A stretch of DNA of 52,312 bases from CAYOEV01 sp964403075. Lineage in GTDB: Bacteria; Bacteroidota; Bacteroidia; Cytophagales; Cyclobacteriaceae. How positions within the stretch are numbered: the first letter of the stretch is position 1; every line of letters starts with the position of its first letter. A program made the position numbers and the translations under genes. Location of the stretch: the NCBI GenBank assembly GCA_964403075.1, contig CAYOEV010000017.1:1-52312 (forward strand), read 5' to 3'. The notes under the pieces are model-generated. The model had not been told where the DNA came from. It did not search any database and saw only the letters and a list, made by a program, of their open reading frames with translations. Positions 25,472 through 34,736 of this stretch are shown piece by piece.

Positions 25472-26956
25472 ATGAAACCAATCATCTACCTGCTCATCGT
25501 AGCAATGGCGTGGACGGCAACGTCGCAAAATCGAAAACTTCCTGTAGATACGACGGTGGTCACCAATCATACCACCACCATCAAAGGGGTAAAGGTGGAC
25601 TACCAGGCCAGCGCAGGCACGCTCCCTGTTTGGAATAATTTGGGAGAGCCCATAGCTGCATTATTCTACACCTATTACGAAAGGAAAGGACAAAGCCAGG
25701 CCAGTCGGCCGTTGATCATTTCCTTCAACGGTGGTCCTGGTTCTGCCTCGGTCTGGATGCATGTGGCATACACCGGCCCAAAAATTTTAAAAATTGACAA
25801 CGAAGGTTACCCTGTGCAGCCTTATGGTATTCAGGACAATCCCTACTCTATCCTGGATGTGGCCGATATCGTGTTTGTCAATCCCGCAAATACGGGTTAT
25901 TCCCGTACCATTCCGGAAGCAGGAAAAGAGGTAGACCGTGACAAATTTTTCGGCATCAATGCAGACATCGAATACCTGGCAGAATGGATCAATTCTTTTG
26001 TAACCCGATACAATCGTTGGCAATCGCCAAAATACATCATTGGTGAGAGTTATGGGGGTACACGTGTCGCAGGGCTGGCACTTGCCCTGCAGGAAAGTCA
26101 GTGGATGTACCTCAACGGGGTGATCATGGTATCACCGGCAGACTACAAAGTCTTCGAATCAGACCCACCCATCTCATCAGCCACCAACTTACCTTATTTT
26201 ACCGCAGCGGCCTGGTACCACAAACAGCTGCCAGAGGCCCTGCAATCCAAAGATTTATCCGAGATCCTACCTGAAGCAGAGGCATTTGCCCTCAATGAGC
26301 TGATGCCGGCGTTGGCCAAGGGAGGTTTTATCGACGAAGCGAAAAAAATAGCAGTTGCCCAACGGATGTCCTACTATTCCGGCATTTCCAAGGAAAGCAT
26401 CCTACAGAATAATCTGGATGTGCCGACCAATTTTTTCTGGAAAGAATTGCTACGCGGTGAAGGGTACACCATTGGACGTCTGGATAGCCGCTACCTCGGG
26501 ATAGATAAAAGAGCCGCTGGCACGGGTCCGGATTACAATGCCGAACTTACCTCCTGGTTGCATTCTTTTACCCCTGCCATCAATTATTACCTGCAGGAGC
26601 ACCTGAAATTCAAAACAGCCATCAAGTACAACATGTTTGGGCCAGTTCAGCCTTGGGACCGAAGCAACAACAATGTGCGTGAAGACTTGCGCAAAGCCAT
26701 GGCAGAAAATCCTTATCTGAACCTGCTGTACCAGTCGGGTTACTACGACGGGGCCACCACCTACTTCAGCGCCAAATACAACATGTGGCAGGTAGATCCA
26801 AGTGGTAAAATGAAGGAGCGTATGTTTTTCAAGGGCTACCGAAGTGGCCACATGATGTACCTGCGTAGAGATGACCTGCAGCAAGCCAATGAGGATTTGC
26901 GAAACTTCATTCAACAAACGCAGGCCAAGGGACCGGCGCAATACAAGCGGAATTAA
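25472..26956 (+). CDS. Exported serine carboxypeptidase-like (S10-type) peptidase
   Basis: A 494-residue secreted alpha/beta hydrolase. The signal peptide ends near TATSQ (residues 14-19). SFNGGPGSASVW (84-95) supplies the oxyanion-hole segment. The serine nucleophile is Ser193 in GESYGG, with Asp426 in YYDGAT and His460 in RSGHMM completing the triad. This is the S10 carboxypeptidase pattern, also described in bacterial S10-type peptidases of unclear specificity. It acts in the periplasm or outside the cell. Its stop codon shares the tetranucleotide TTAA with the convergent gene's stop, so the two ends overlap. Confidence 0.9.
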   Translation: MKPIIYLLIVAMAWTATSQNRKLPVDTTVVTNHTTTIKGVKVDYQASAGTLPVWNNLGEPIAALFYTYYERKGQSQASRPLIISFNGGPGSASVWMHVAYTGPKILKIDNEGYPVQPYGIQDNPYSILDVADIVFVNPANTGYSRTIPEAGKEVDRDKFFGINADIEYLAEWINSFVTRYNRWQSPKYIIGESYGGTRVAGLALALQESQWMYLNGVIMVSPADYKVFESDPPISSATNLPYFTAAAWYHKQLPEALQSKDLSEILPEAEAFALNELMPALAKGGFIDEAKKIAVAQRMSYYSGISKESILQNNLDVPTNFFWKELLRGEGYTIGRLDSRYLGIDKRAAGTGPDYNAELTSWLHSFTPAINYYLQEHLKFKTAIKYNMFGPVQPWDRSNNNVREDLRKAMAENPYLNLLYQSGYYDGATTYFSAKYNMWQVDPSGKMKERMFFKGYRSGHMMYLRRDDLQQANEDLRNFIQQTQAKGPAQYKRN

Positions 26957-27786
26957 TCCTCCAGTGCGTGAAGGATCATTTTGATTTCATCAGACTTGTG
27001 GTAATCTCCCAATTTATCAAAGGAGACCGTGAGATTTCGTAGTATGCGAAGCAGCATGTCCAAATGCGAACAAGGTTCATAAAAAATGGCCTCACGTTGC
27101 AACTGGAGATTGTCCAAATAATTGTCAATATCTTCTTTTAAGAAGATGAGGCCCTTGTTGAACACATTGATGTAAAACTGGGTCTGATCTTTTTTATAGG
27201 TGAGAATAAAAAGACTGGGTAAGTTAACGCCATAAATAGGCAATTTCAACCTTTGTGCCAGCAGCATGTAAACGGCACAAAGGGTAATGGGATTGCCTTT
27301 TTTGGATTCCAATACCGCATTGATCATAGAGTTGGCTGGAGAATGAAAGTTTTTGGTGTTGGCTCGAAACTTGAACCCTTCAAAAATAACGGCATTCAAA
27401 ATATTGATCTGGTCATACGGGTTCATGTCCTCCCGGAATTCACGCCAGGTATTAAAAAAGAGTTGGTCCATTTCAAGCCGCAGATCATCCAGGTCCAGGT
27501 CTGGATATTGATAGGTGGCCAGCACCCAAAGCCCCTTTAAGAGGTCGTCCTGGTCATTCTTTTTCCAGTCCAACAAACGCTCCTGCAACAGTTCAAACTG
27601 AAGCAAATGGACCATTTCTTCAATCCGGCGCTGAATGTTGGGGTTGAAATTACTTTCCCACTCTTCTTCCAGGAAAGGGATAATGCGCGTGCCTATGGAG
27701 AGAATCTTCTCCTCTACATGGCTCAACACCTCGTCATCTTCATCCTCCAAAAGACTGACCAGGGCTTTTAATTCGGTATTTTTCAT
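26953..27786 (-). CDS. Transglutaminase-like (Transglut_core2, SirB1-like) protein
   Basis: A 277-residue cytoplasmic protein of the SirB1/Transglut_core2 type. The N-terminal helical part (KALVSLLEDEDDEVLSHVEEK) is followed by a core with ILNAVIFEGFKF and the hallmark GNPITLCAVYMLLAQRL, where the family Cys falls in LCAVY. The fold resembles papain-like transglutaminases, but the biochemical activity is unknown. The ATG at 27786 is preferred to the in-frame ATG at 27843 because family proteins begin with the short MKNTELKALVSLL helix. Confidence 0.85.
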   Translation of the reverse strand: MKNTELKALVSLLEDEDDEVLSHVEEKILSIGTRIIPFLEEEWESNFNPNIQRRIEEMVHLLQFELLQERLLDWKKNDQDDLLKGLWVLATYQYPDLDLDDLRLEMDQLFFNTWREFREDMNPYDQINILNAVIFEGFKFRANTKNFHSPANSMINAVLESKKGNPITLCAVYMLLAQRLKLPIYGVNLPSLFILTYKKDQTQFYINVFNKGLIFLKEDIDNYLDNLQLQREAIFYEPCSHLDMLLRILRNLTVSFDKLGDYHKSDEIKMILHALED

Positions 27787-27936
27787 GCTCAGGAATTGCA
27801 AAAATGTCCACTTCCATGGATAAAAGTCTGAATGAAGACACAAACCTTACCAATTTATGTACTTGGAACGACAATACCAGAACTTGTAAAACCCTTGGGA
27901 CAACCTGATAAGTGACCTAACCAGTTAAAAGAAAGT

Positions 27937-28878
27937 ATGTGTAGATACCTATTTCTGACGGCCCTGGTGGTAACAACGATTTCATCTGCTGCCCAATGCT
28001 GCTCCGGCGGCGTACCGATGTCAGGAAATCTGGGTCTACCTGCCGCTGATGCGGGTACCTGGCAATTTAGTGTCAGTTACGACCTGAATGAATTACGTAC
28101 ACTCAAAACTGGTAGCCAAACCACCGATGATTCAGATAGGAACCGCCAAACCCATTCCATACTGGGTGAGGTAGGTTACAGTTTTTCAGAAAAATGGTCT
28201 GCAGACCTCTTCTTTTCATGGGTAAAGCAGGAGCGGGCCATTGAATCACCTTCCGGGGGAACGAATTTTACCAGTACGCAAGGCGTCGGAGACGCGGTAC
28301 TGCTCGTCAAATACAGACCGGTGAGTGCCTTGCAGGTGGGCTATGGCATTAAAGCCCCACTGGGAAGTGCTGATCAAACCAGGGAGGATGGGGTGCAGTT
28401 GACCGCCGACCTTCAGCCTGGCTCGGGTGCCTGGGATCACATCGCCTATCTCAATTTCACCAAACAAAACATTATCCGCCCCACCACTACCCTGACCACC
28501 ACCCTCACCCACCGCTGGCGGGGGGTGAACAATGATTACCTGGGCAATTCCACTTATCAATTTGGTAATGAGTTTATGGCCATTGCCGCCATAGCTGACC
28601 GGCTGGTCGTTGGGTCTGTGTTACTGGATCCTTCCCTCAAAGTAAGATATCGCCAGGCCACCCGGGATACGTTCAACAATTTTGATTTCGCCTCCTCAGG
28701 TGGTGAATTCCTGTTTATCAACCCCGGGCTGGCATGGGTACTCTCACCGAGCATCAACTGGCAAGTCAATATGGAGTGGCCACTTTATGCCCGCGTAAAT
28801 GAAGTTCAGCTGGCTCCTACCCTAAGATTCAATACGGGCCTGTTTATTCAAATCAATCCATCATCTAAAATATTTTGA
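27937..28878 (+). CDS. Outer-membrane beta-barrel protein with an N-terminal Cys-Cys motif
   Basis: A 313-residue exported protein. After the signal peptide (to about Ala18-Ala19) the mature chain begins QCCSGGVPMSGNLGLP. The rest alternates hydrophobic and polar residues in the rhythm of a 12-14 stranded outer-membrane barrel, with aromatic girdles such as WSADLFFSW and YGIKAPLG. It resembles proteins loosely annotated as transporters or MetA-pathway-like barrels. The Cys-Cys-Ser-Gly-Gly doublet at the periplasmic start is unusual and might bind a metal or form a disulfide. It is followed after a single base by the DUF3179 lipoprotein gene, so they probably act together. Confidence 0.78.
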   Translation: MCRYLFLTALVVTTISSAAQCCSGGVPMSGNLGLPAADAGTWQFSVSYDLNELRTLKTGSQTTDDSDRNRQTHSILGEVGYSFSEKWSADLFFSWVKQERAIESPSGGTNFTSTQGVGDAVLLVKYRPVSALQVGYGIKAPLGSADQTREDGVQLTADLQPGSGAWDHIAYLNFTKQNIIRPTTTLTTTLTHRWRGVNNDYLGNSTYQFGNEFMAIAAIADRLVVGSVLLDPSLKVRYRQATRDTFNNFDFASSGGEFLFINPGLAWVLSPSINWQVNMEWPLYARVNEVQLAPTLRFNTGLFIQINPSSKIF

Positions 28879-28879
28879 T

Positions 28880-29941
28880 ATGAGAGTAGTTAGTTTAATG
28901 TATTTCACTTCGGTTTTCTTCTTCGGTTGCGCAGAAGAAGCTGTTCAACGTAGTAGCGGCGGAACGAATGTCGATCTCAGTAGCCAGTGGTCTATACCGA
29001 GTCAATGGATTTTTGATGGCGGACCTGGTCGCGACGGTATTCCGTCGATCGACAATCCTCAATTTGAGACAATAGACCAAATAGGCGACAAGGTTCGGGA
29101 ATTTGAATTGGCTGTGGCCGTAAAGGTGGGCGAGGATGTAAAAATATATCCCTATAAAATTATGGACTACCATGAAATTGTGAACGATGAAATCAATGGA
29201 GAGGCCTTTGCCATCACTTACTGTCCTTTAACTGGAACTTCCGTCAACTGGAGCCGGAAAATCCAGGGCGCAGAGGCGGTATTTGGTGTTTCCGGCCTGA
29301 TTTTCAACAATAACCTCATGCCTTTTGACAGAAACAGCAACAGCACCTTTAGTCAGATGCTCAATGAAGGTGTTCGAGGTCAATTTCGGGAAGATAGTGT
29401 AGACGTGCTCAACTCAGTGGAGATGTCTTATGGAGGATTGCGGACCCTCTACCCAAATGCCCGCGTGCTGTCATTCAACACGGGATTCTCTCGCAATTAC
29501 CAGGTGTATCCTTATGGGAATTACAGGAGTGTGAGCGATCTGCTCTTTCCGCAAGAACGGATTGACAATAGATTTTTTGCAAAAGAACGTGTGCTGGGCG
29601 TAACCATGGACGGATTTTCCAAAGCCTATAGGTTCTCTTCTTTTGACGGAAGCTTCGGATATGACACTTTCAGGGATACGGAGTTGGTCATCTTCAAGGG
29701 GAGCGGTTTTCAGAATTATATGAAAGCCTACAACCGGCGGTTCAATGGACAGCTTCTGGACTTCACTACTGTTAGTGGAATGGGCGATGCTGTAGCCAAG
29801 GATCAAAACGGAACCTTTTGGAACGCCTTTGGAGAAGCCGTAAGTGGACCAAATTCGGGTGGCCAGCTAAATTATCCGGTCAGTTACATGGGTTACTGGT
29901 TTGCGTGGGCTGGATTCAACCAGAATATTTCAATAGAATAA
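28880..29941 (+). CDS. DUF3179 lipoprotein
   Basis: A 353-residue lipoprotein with lipobox FFFGC (Cys17). The DUF3179 signature is ITYCPLTGTSVNW, where many relatives have YCPLCN, so the second Cys is Thr here. Further family features are VFGVSGLIFNNNLMPFDR and the closing YPVSYMGYWFAWAGF. The function of the family is unknown, and members often occur with multicopper or heme proteins. It is coupled to the Cys-Cys barrel gene by one base. An Asn-rich segment follows Cys17, so surface or periplasmic anchoring are both possible. Confidence 0.83.
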   Translation: MRVVSLMYFTSVFFFGCAEEAVQRSSGGTNVDLSSQWSIPSQWIFDGGPGRDGIPSIDNPQFETIDQIGDKVREFELAVAVKVGEDVKIYPYKIMDYHEIVNDEINGEAFAITYCPLTGTSVNWSRKIQGAEAVFGVSGLIFNNNLMPFDRNSNSTFSQMLNEGVRGQFREDSVDVLNSVEMSYGGLRTLYPNARVLSFNTGFSRNYQVYPYGNYRSVSDLLFPQERIDNRFFAKERVLGVTMDGFSKAYRFSSFDGSFGYDTFRDTELVIFKGSGFQNYMKAYNRRFNGQLLDFTTVSGMGDAVAKDQNGTFWNAFGEAVSGPNSGGQLNYPVSYMGYWFAWAGFNQNISIE

Positions 29942-29956
29942 CTTAGCTTACCCACC

Positions 29957-30967
29957 ATTAAACCCAAGGTAAGTATTATCATGGCGGCGCGAGATACGGC
30001 CGCCTACATTTCAGCATGCCTCGACTCCATCCGGGCACAGACGTATCCTCATTGGGAATTGATTGCCATCAATGACCACTCCAGGGATGAAACACCCGAA
30101 ATTCTTCAGGCCTACGCCGAAAAAGATGACCGCATCCAGGTCGTTCACAGTGTACGCGAAAAATTGATTCCGGCGCTCAAAGAGGGTTACCCACAGGCTA
30201 CTGGTGATCTGGTCAATCGTATGGACTCCGACGATATGATGCCAGCAGATAAACTGGAGACATTGGTGGGCGAATGGCTGAAATATGGCAAGGGACATGT
30301 GATTGCCGGTGGCACCGAACATTTTGTAGACCATGGATTGGTGGGCAATGGATTCCGAAGATATGAACAATGGTTAAATGAAATTGCCAGGGAAAACAGG
30401 CACTATGAAGAAATTTATCAGGAGTGTGTAATTCCTTCCCACAGTTGGATCATCCATCGAGATGACTTCGACCGGGTCGGAGGCTTTGAGCCGGAAGTTT
30501 ATCCAGAAGATTATGATTTGTGCTTTCGCTTTTATCACCACCAATTAAAAGTAGTAGGGATAGATAAGGTGCTGCACCATTGGCGGGACCGGAGCAACCG
30601 CATCAGTCGCACGTGGGAGGAATATGCTGACAATCGGTATTACGACCTAAAGCTGCGGTATTTCTACTCTTTGGACAGAAATCCGGGAAGACCACTGGTG
30701 ATTTGGGGTGGTGGCAAAAACGGTAAAGACCTGGTCAAGAAAATTCAATCTTCAGGAGAAAATCAGTTGCACTGGGTGTGTGAGAACCCCAATAAAATCG
30801 GGCACAACATTTATGGCATCATCATGCAGGCAGCGGAAACCGTAGCAAAAATGGGAAATCCCCAAGTACTCATTGCTGTCGCCAATACATCGGAGCGGGC
30901 TCAAATCCGACAAAAACTGCTGGCATGGGGAAAAGCGCCGGTAAAAGATTTTTGGTTTTTCTCTTAG
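29957..30967 (+). CDS. Glycosyltransferase family 2 with a C-terminal Rossmann-like domain
   Basis: GT2 enzyme. From ATG 29981 it has 328 residues and begins MAARDTAAYIS. The family's first beta strand needs the residues before that Met. Eight codons upstream stay open and read IKPKVSII, giving a canonical KPKVSIIMAAR start from ATT at 29957, adopted here. The nucleotide-binding stretch NDHSRDE, the divalent-metal motif MDSDD (81-85, ATG numbering) and PEDYDLCFRF are typical. From about residue 240 a second domain starts with VIWGGGKNGKDLV, a dinucleotide-like Rossmann segment ending in VKDFWFFS. The gene lies in the same frame as DUF3179, right after its stop. The acceptor is unknown, and no cluster of sugar genes is nearby. 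Confidence 0.83.
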   Translation: MKPKVSIIMAARDTAAYISACLDSIRAQTYPHWELIAINDHSRDETPEILQAYAEKDDRIQVVHSVREKLIPALKEGYPQATGDLVNRMDSDDMMPADKLETLVGEWLKYGKGHVIAGGTEHFVDHGLVGNGFRRYEQWLNEIARENRHYEEIYQECVIPSHSWIIHRDDFDRVGGFEPEVYPEDYDLCFRFYHHQLKVVGIDKVLHHWRDRSNRISRTWEEYADNRYYDLKLRYFYSLDRNPGRPLVIWGGGKNGKDLVKKIQSSGENQLHWVCENPNKIGHNIYGIIMQAAETVAKMGNPQVLIAVANTSERAQIRQKLLAWGKAPVKDFWFFS

Positions 30968-30970
30968 CCT

Positions 30971-31312
30971 TCAGTCTGGCTCATCCGCAGGTTCCTCCTG
31001 ATTTTTTTGTTCAGAGGTGCCCACCAAATAAAACTTATTAACCACACCAAAGTATTCGCGGTATTCATTTTTAAGCCGGTGGTCGACCCGGTGGATGCCA
31101 AAAAAAATGAATGAGCGAGAAGTCTTTTTAAACCGCAATTTCACCAGCGGCCCCTTGTACCAATCTTCTTTGGCCTTCATTTGCTGATCGATGAATTGAT
31201 CAAAATCCTGGGGTGTTGGATTTTTCCGGTAAGCAACGACCAAAAGGATCATGAGGAGGGTGAGAAAAATGAATCCTGTCCAGCTAAATTTTCTTTTTCT
31301 TCTCCTACCCAT
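30971..31312 (-). CDS. Small single-pass membrane protein of unknown function
   Basis: A 113-residue protein with a very basic N-terminus (GRRRKRKFSW), one transmembrane helix (about 12-28) and a periplasmic part with RFKKTSRSFIFFGIHRV, ending in an acidic tail (EEPADEPD). I do not recognise a family. It follows the carboxyltransferase gene by 6 bp in the operon that begins with the amidase, so it may be an envelope component. Its 3' end is 3 bp from the convergent glycosyltransferase stop. Confidence 0.65.
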   Translation of the reverse strand: MGRRRKRKFSWTGFIFLTLLMILLVVAYRKNPTPQDFDQFIDQQMKAKEDWYKGPLVKLRFKKTSRSFIFFGIHRVDHRLKNEYREYFGVVNKFYLVGTSEQKNQEEPADEPD

Positions 31313-31318
31313 TGACCA

Positions 31319-32944
31319 TCAGGTTTGTAAAACCCCAACATTCATCGGCTGACGGATGGGCGCATGGTTGGCCACTTCGATGCCTTTAGAAATAACAAAG
31401 CGTGTAGCCGCCGGATCAATGATGCCATCTACCCACAAACGGCTAGCCGCATAGTAGGGGCTCAATTTTTCATTATACGAAGATTCAATGTCCGCCAAAT
31501 GTTTTTGCTTATCCTCCTCAGAAAGCGTTTCTCCTTTGGCTTTCAGGGTCGAAATCTTTATCTGAAGCAGGGTTTTCCCAGCGGCTGCACCACTCATAAC
31601 GGCAATTTGCGCCGTGGGCCATGCAAAGATAAATCTCGGGTCATAAGCCTTCCCGCACATGGCATAGTTGCCGGCGCCGTAGGAACTGCCCAGCACAATG
31701 GTGAATTTGGGTACCACCGAATTGGCAACAGCATTTACCATTTTGGCTCCGTCCTTTATAATACCGCCCTGCTCGGCACGACTGCCGACCATGAAACCAT
31801 TTACATCATGTAAAAAAACCAATGGGATTTTTCTTTGGTTGCAGTTCATCACAAATCGAGCAGCCTTGTCGGCTGAATCGGAATAAATCACCCCCCCCAT
31901 TTGCATCTCCCCTTTTTTCGTTTTGACCACTTGGCGCTGATTGGCCACAATCCCCACGCTCCAGCCGTCGATGCGCGCATAGCCACAGAGAATTGTTTTT
32001 CCATAAAGCGCTTTGTATTCATCAAACTCACCCCCATCTACGAAGCAGCCGATAACCTTGCGCATGTCGTAAGGTTCATTTCGGTTGTTGGGGAAATGAC
32101 CATAAATTTTCTCGGGCTCATGGGGTGGCTGGGGTTCGATTCGATTAAACCCAGCTTTTGCCGGATCGCCCATTTTATCAAATAACCGCCTGACCGCATC
32201 GAGGCACTTTTCGTCGTTCTCAAACTTGTTGTCTGTGACCCCTGAAATTTCACAATGCGTAGAAGCACCGCCCAATGTTTCATTATCTACATCCTCTCCA
32301 ATGGCCGATTTTACGAGGTAGCTGCCTCCCAAAAAAACAGATCCGGTACCGTCCACAATCAGGGCTTCATCTGACATGATGGGCAAGTAAGCGCCACCGG
32401 CCACGCAGCTCCCCATGATGGCAGCGATCTGCACAATGCCCATGGAAGACAGTCTGGCATTGTTCCTGAACTGGCGACCAAAATGCTCCTTATCAGGAAA
32501 AATATCTTCCTGCAAGGGTAAAAATACGCCTGCACTGTCTACCAAGTACACGATGGGGATTTCATTTTCAATGGCTATTTCCTGTGCACGCAAATTCTTC
32601 TTGGCCGTCATTGGAAACCATGCACCCGCCTTGACCGTGGCATCATTAGCCACCACCACACAGACGCGACCCGCGATGGATCCGATACCTGTGACCACAC
32701 CTGCAGAAGGGCAACCTCCCCATTCCTCGTACATGCCCTCGGCGGCAAATGCACCGAGCTCAAGAAAAGATTTCGGGTCATCAATCAAGTAATCGATACG
32801 CTCTCGCGCCGTCCATTTTCCTTTTTTGTGCTGCGCTTCTATTTTCTTTTCGCCTCCACCTTTTCTCACCCGGCTTAAGTGATGTTTGAGTCGATCTACC
32901 AACTGTTTGTTGGCATCTTCGTTTTTGTTGAATTTCAAATCCAA
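31319..32944 (-). CDS. Acyl-CoA carboxylase carboxyltransferase subunit (methylcrotonyl-CoA type)
   Basis: A 541-residue carboxyltransferase that moves CO2 from biotin onto an acyl-CoA. CoA-binding and biotin-binding halves are both present (VVVANDATVKAG, GGSYLVKSAIGEDVDNETLGGA, and in the second half HDVNGFMVGSRAEQGGIIKDGAKM and SSYGAGNYAMCGKAYDPRF). The pattern DSAGVFLPLQEDIFPD and the LGGA-STHC segment resemble the beta subunit of methylcrotonyl-CoA carboxylase more than propionyl-CoA carboxylase. The biotin carboxylase partner is not adjacent; the only biotin carboxylase here is in the pyruvate carboxylase at 43726. It lies 23 bp after the MCE-protein gene in the same operon, which is not an expected functional partner. 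Confidence 0.88.
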   Translation of the reverse strand: MDLKFNKNEDANKQLVDRLKHHLSRVRKGGGEKKIEAQHKKGKWTARERIDYLIDDPKSFLELGAFAAEGMYEEWGGCPSAGVVTGIGSIAGRVCVVVANDATVKAGAWFPMTAKKNLRAQEIAIENEIPIVYLVDSAGVFLPLQEDIFPDKEHFGRQFRNNARLSSMGIVQIAAIMGSCVAGGAYLPIMSDEALIVDGTGSVFLGGSYLVKSAIGEDVDNETLGGASTHCEISGVTDNKFENDEKCLDAVRRLFDKMGDPAKAGFNRIEPQPPHEPEKIYGHFPNNRNEPYDMRKVIGCFVDGGEFDEYKALYGKTILCGYARIDGWSVGIVANQRQVVKTKKGEMQMGGVIYSDSADKAARFVMNCNQRKIPLVFLHDVNGFMVGSRAEQGGIIKDGAKMVNAVANSVVPKFTIVLGSSYGAGNYAMCGKAYDPRFIFAWPTAQIAVMSGAAAGKTLLQIKISTLKAKGETLSEEDKQKHLADIESSYNEKLSPYYAASRLWVDGIIDPAATRFVISKGIEVANHAPIRQPMNVGVLQT

Positions 32945-32967
32945 TTTTTTAGGTACGTTTAGGGGCC

Positions 32968-33900
32968 TTATTTAATTTGAGGACCATCCAATCGCTTATT
33001 TTTCCTACCTAACGGGCCCAGAAAATCTTTTGGGTGGTTGTTGAAATGAATGATTAGCGAGTCCAGGTGGACCATGGTTTGGTTCAGGCTGTTGTACAAC
33101 GAGTCATCGCTCATCAACTTACCGAGTGTTCCCTGCTCACTTTTCACAGAATCCAGTGTATTGTTGATATTTCTCAGCAAGGCATTGGTAGACGCAATGG
33201 TCGCTTTGATGTCAGATGAACTCAATGAATCACTGAAAGCCAGCATATTATTCATGATTGGATTTAACTTTTTCATCTGCTTATCCAGCGAGGTGGTCAT
33301 GCTTGCCACATTCCGCATGGTAATTGCCAAAGACTCCTCGTTGCCTGAAACCACCTTGTCGGTGTCTCTGATGAGTTTACTCAGGTCGGTAATGGTTCGC
33401 TTGATTTCTTCTCCACTCCCTTCCATACCCAGCAGAATTTCATTGATTCGGCGAATGGTCACCGTGAGGTTGTCAGTAATTTGGCCCCCCGCTGCGATGA
33501 ACTCACTCAAGCCGGGGTCTACTTTGGCAATCAATGTAGAGCCGGGTTCCAGCGCACCGTTGGTGGTGTAGTCGTTGAGAATGATGGCTTTACCACCCAA
33601 AAGTCCATCGCTCGCCAACTCGGCTACTGTGGAATCCCCAAGAACAATATCACTTTGAATGGAAACTTCCACTTCAATGGTCCTTATTTTTTGGTCATAG
33701 GAAATGTCACTTACCTTTCCTATCGGCACACCTTGCATCTTCACCATGCTTCCAAGGGTGAGACCGTCGGTGTTTTCATAGGAGACATAATAACGATCCT
33801 GATTTGTAAGGATATCGGTTCCTTTGAGATAATTGAAACCGTAATAAAAGAGCACCCCGGCTACAAGTGCGATGAGCCCGATTCTAAATTCTTTCGACAC
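32968..33900 (-). CDS. MCE/MlaD-domain lipid-transport protein
   Basis: A 310-residue inner-membrane protein with one N-terminal transmembrane helix (about residues 7-25), then an MCE domain (YYVSYENTDGLTLGSMVKMQGVPIGKV) and a long helical region. MCE proteins form rings that shuttle phospholipids between the inner and outer membranes. No Mla ABC ATPase or permease is adjacent, so those partners must be elsewhere. It lies 6 bp after the amidase gene. An amidase-MCE pair next to lptD is a common Bacteroidota arrangement. Confidence 0.9.
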   Translation of the reverse strand: MSKEFRIGLIALVAGVLFYYGFNYLKGTDILTNQDRYYVSYENTDGLTLGSMVKMQGVPIGKVSDISYDQKIRTIEVEVSIQSDIVLGDSTVAELASDGLLGGKAIILNDYTTNGALEPGSTLIAKVDPGLSEFIAAGGQITDNLTVTIRRINEILLGMEGSGEEIKRTITDLSKLIRDTDKVVSGNEESLAITMRNVASMTTSLDKQMKKLNPIMNNMLAFSDSLSSSDIKATIASTNALLRNINNTLDSVKSEQGTLGKLMSDDSLYNSLNQTMVHLDSLIIHFNNHPKDFLGPLGRKNKRLDGPQIK

Positions 33901-33906
33901 CCTACT

Positions 33907-34686
33907 TCAATTCAGTGATTCTAAATCGCTTTTATAGTCACGGATGGCCCGATAAATGCCAGAAGCAATGTAAATCTGGTTCAACTCATCATTGAGCTCC
34001 CGTTCCTCTTTTGCATTACTAAGATAACCTGTTTCTACCAACACACTGGGCATGGTAGTGCGCCACAACACCAAAAATGGCGCTTGACGGACACCTCGAC
34101 TATTCCGGCCTGCCCGTTTGGCCATCTGACTTTCAATATTGGCACCCAATTGCAGGCTTTGTTTCAAATAAGCATTTTGATAGAGAGAAAATAGAATATA
34201 AGATTCATCAGAGTCGGGATCGAATCCATCGTAATTCTCCTGATGATTTTTCTCTAACAAAATAGAACTATTTTCTCTTTTAGCTACATTTAAATTTTTC
34301 AGCGTTTTGTTCAGCCCCATCACATAAGTTTCCGTGCCAAATATGGCTTTATTAATGAATGCGTTGCAATGTATGGACACGAACAAATCTGCACCCGCCT
34401 TGTTAGCCACGATGGCGCGCTGGTGTAATTCTACGAATTTGTCAGTTTTACGGGTGTAAACAACCTGAACATCCGGAAGGTTTTCCTCAAGTATACGGCC
34501 CAATTCAAGGGCAATATCCAAGGCCACATCTTTTTCTTTAGAAATTTTTCCAGAAGTACCTGGATCATGATCGCCATGCCCTGCATCAATGACGATGGTC
34601 TGTACCTTATTCGCAGGAGCGTTGATGGGGTGAAAAGCAAAAAGGAATATTAAAGAAAATCCAAAAGAGAGAACTATAAATCTCAT
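33907..34686 (-). CDS. N-acetylmuramoyl-L-alanine amidase (Amidase_3)
   Basis: Zinc amidase that cleaves the peptide stem from peptidoglycan. From the ATG at 34686 it is 259 residues. Zinc ligands are His37 (IDAGHG), Glu51 (KEKD) and His106 (SIHCNA), with catalytic Glu218 in VLVETGYLSN. The signal peptide begins MRFIVLSFGFSLIFLF. An in-frame ATG at 34743 would put the hydrophobic segment too far in. It is the first gene of an operon reaching to 30971 and is divergent from lptD with a 50-bp spacer. Confidence 0.93.
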   Translation of the reverse strand: MRFIVLSFGFSLIFLFAFHPINAPANKVQTIVIDAGHGDHDPGTSGKISKEKDVALDIALELGRILEENLPDVQVVYTRKTDKFVELHQRAIVANKAGADLFVSIHCNAFINKAIFGTETYVMGLNKTLKNLNVAKRENSSILLEKNHQENYDGFDPDSDESYILFSLYQNAYLKQSLQLGANIESQMAKRAGRNSRGVRQAPFLVLWRTTMPSVLVETGYLSNAKEERELNDELNQIYIASGIYRAIRDYKSDLESLN

Positions 34687-34736
34687 AGCATTTTCATTCC
34701 TTGTATTAATTCTAAAAAAGATAATTTTACACAAAA

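Noticed and set aside
29173..29250. A broken DUF3179 because of the missing second Cys in YCPLC
   Set aside because: The rest of the family motifs are intact and in frame. Thr at this position is a plausible natural variant, not a lesion.
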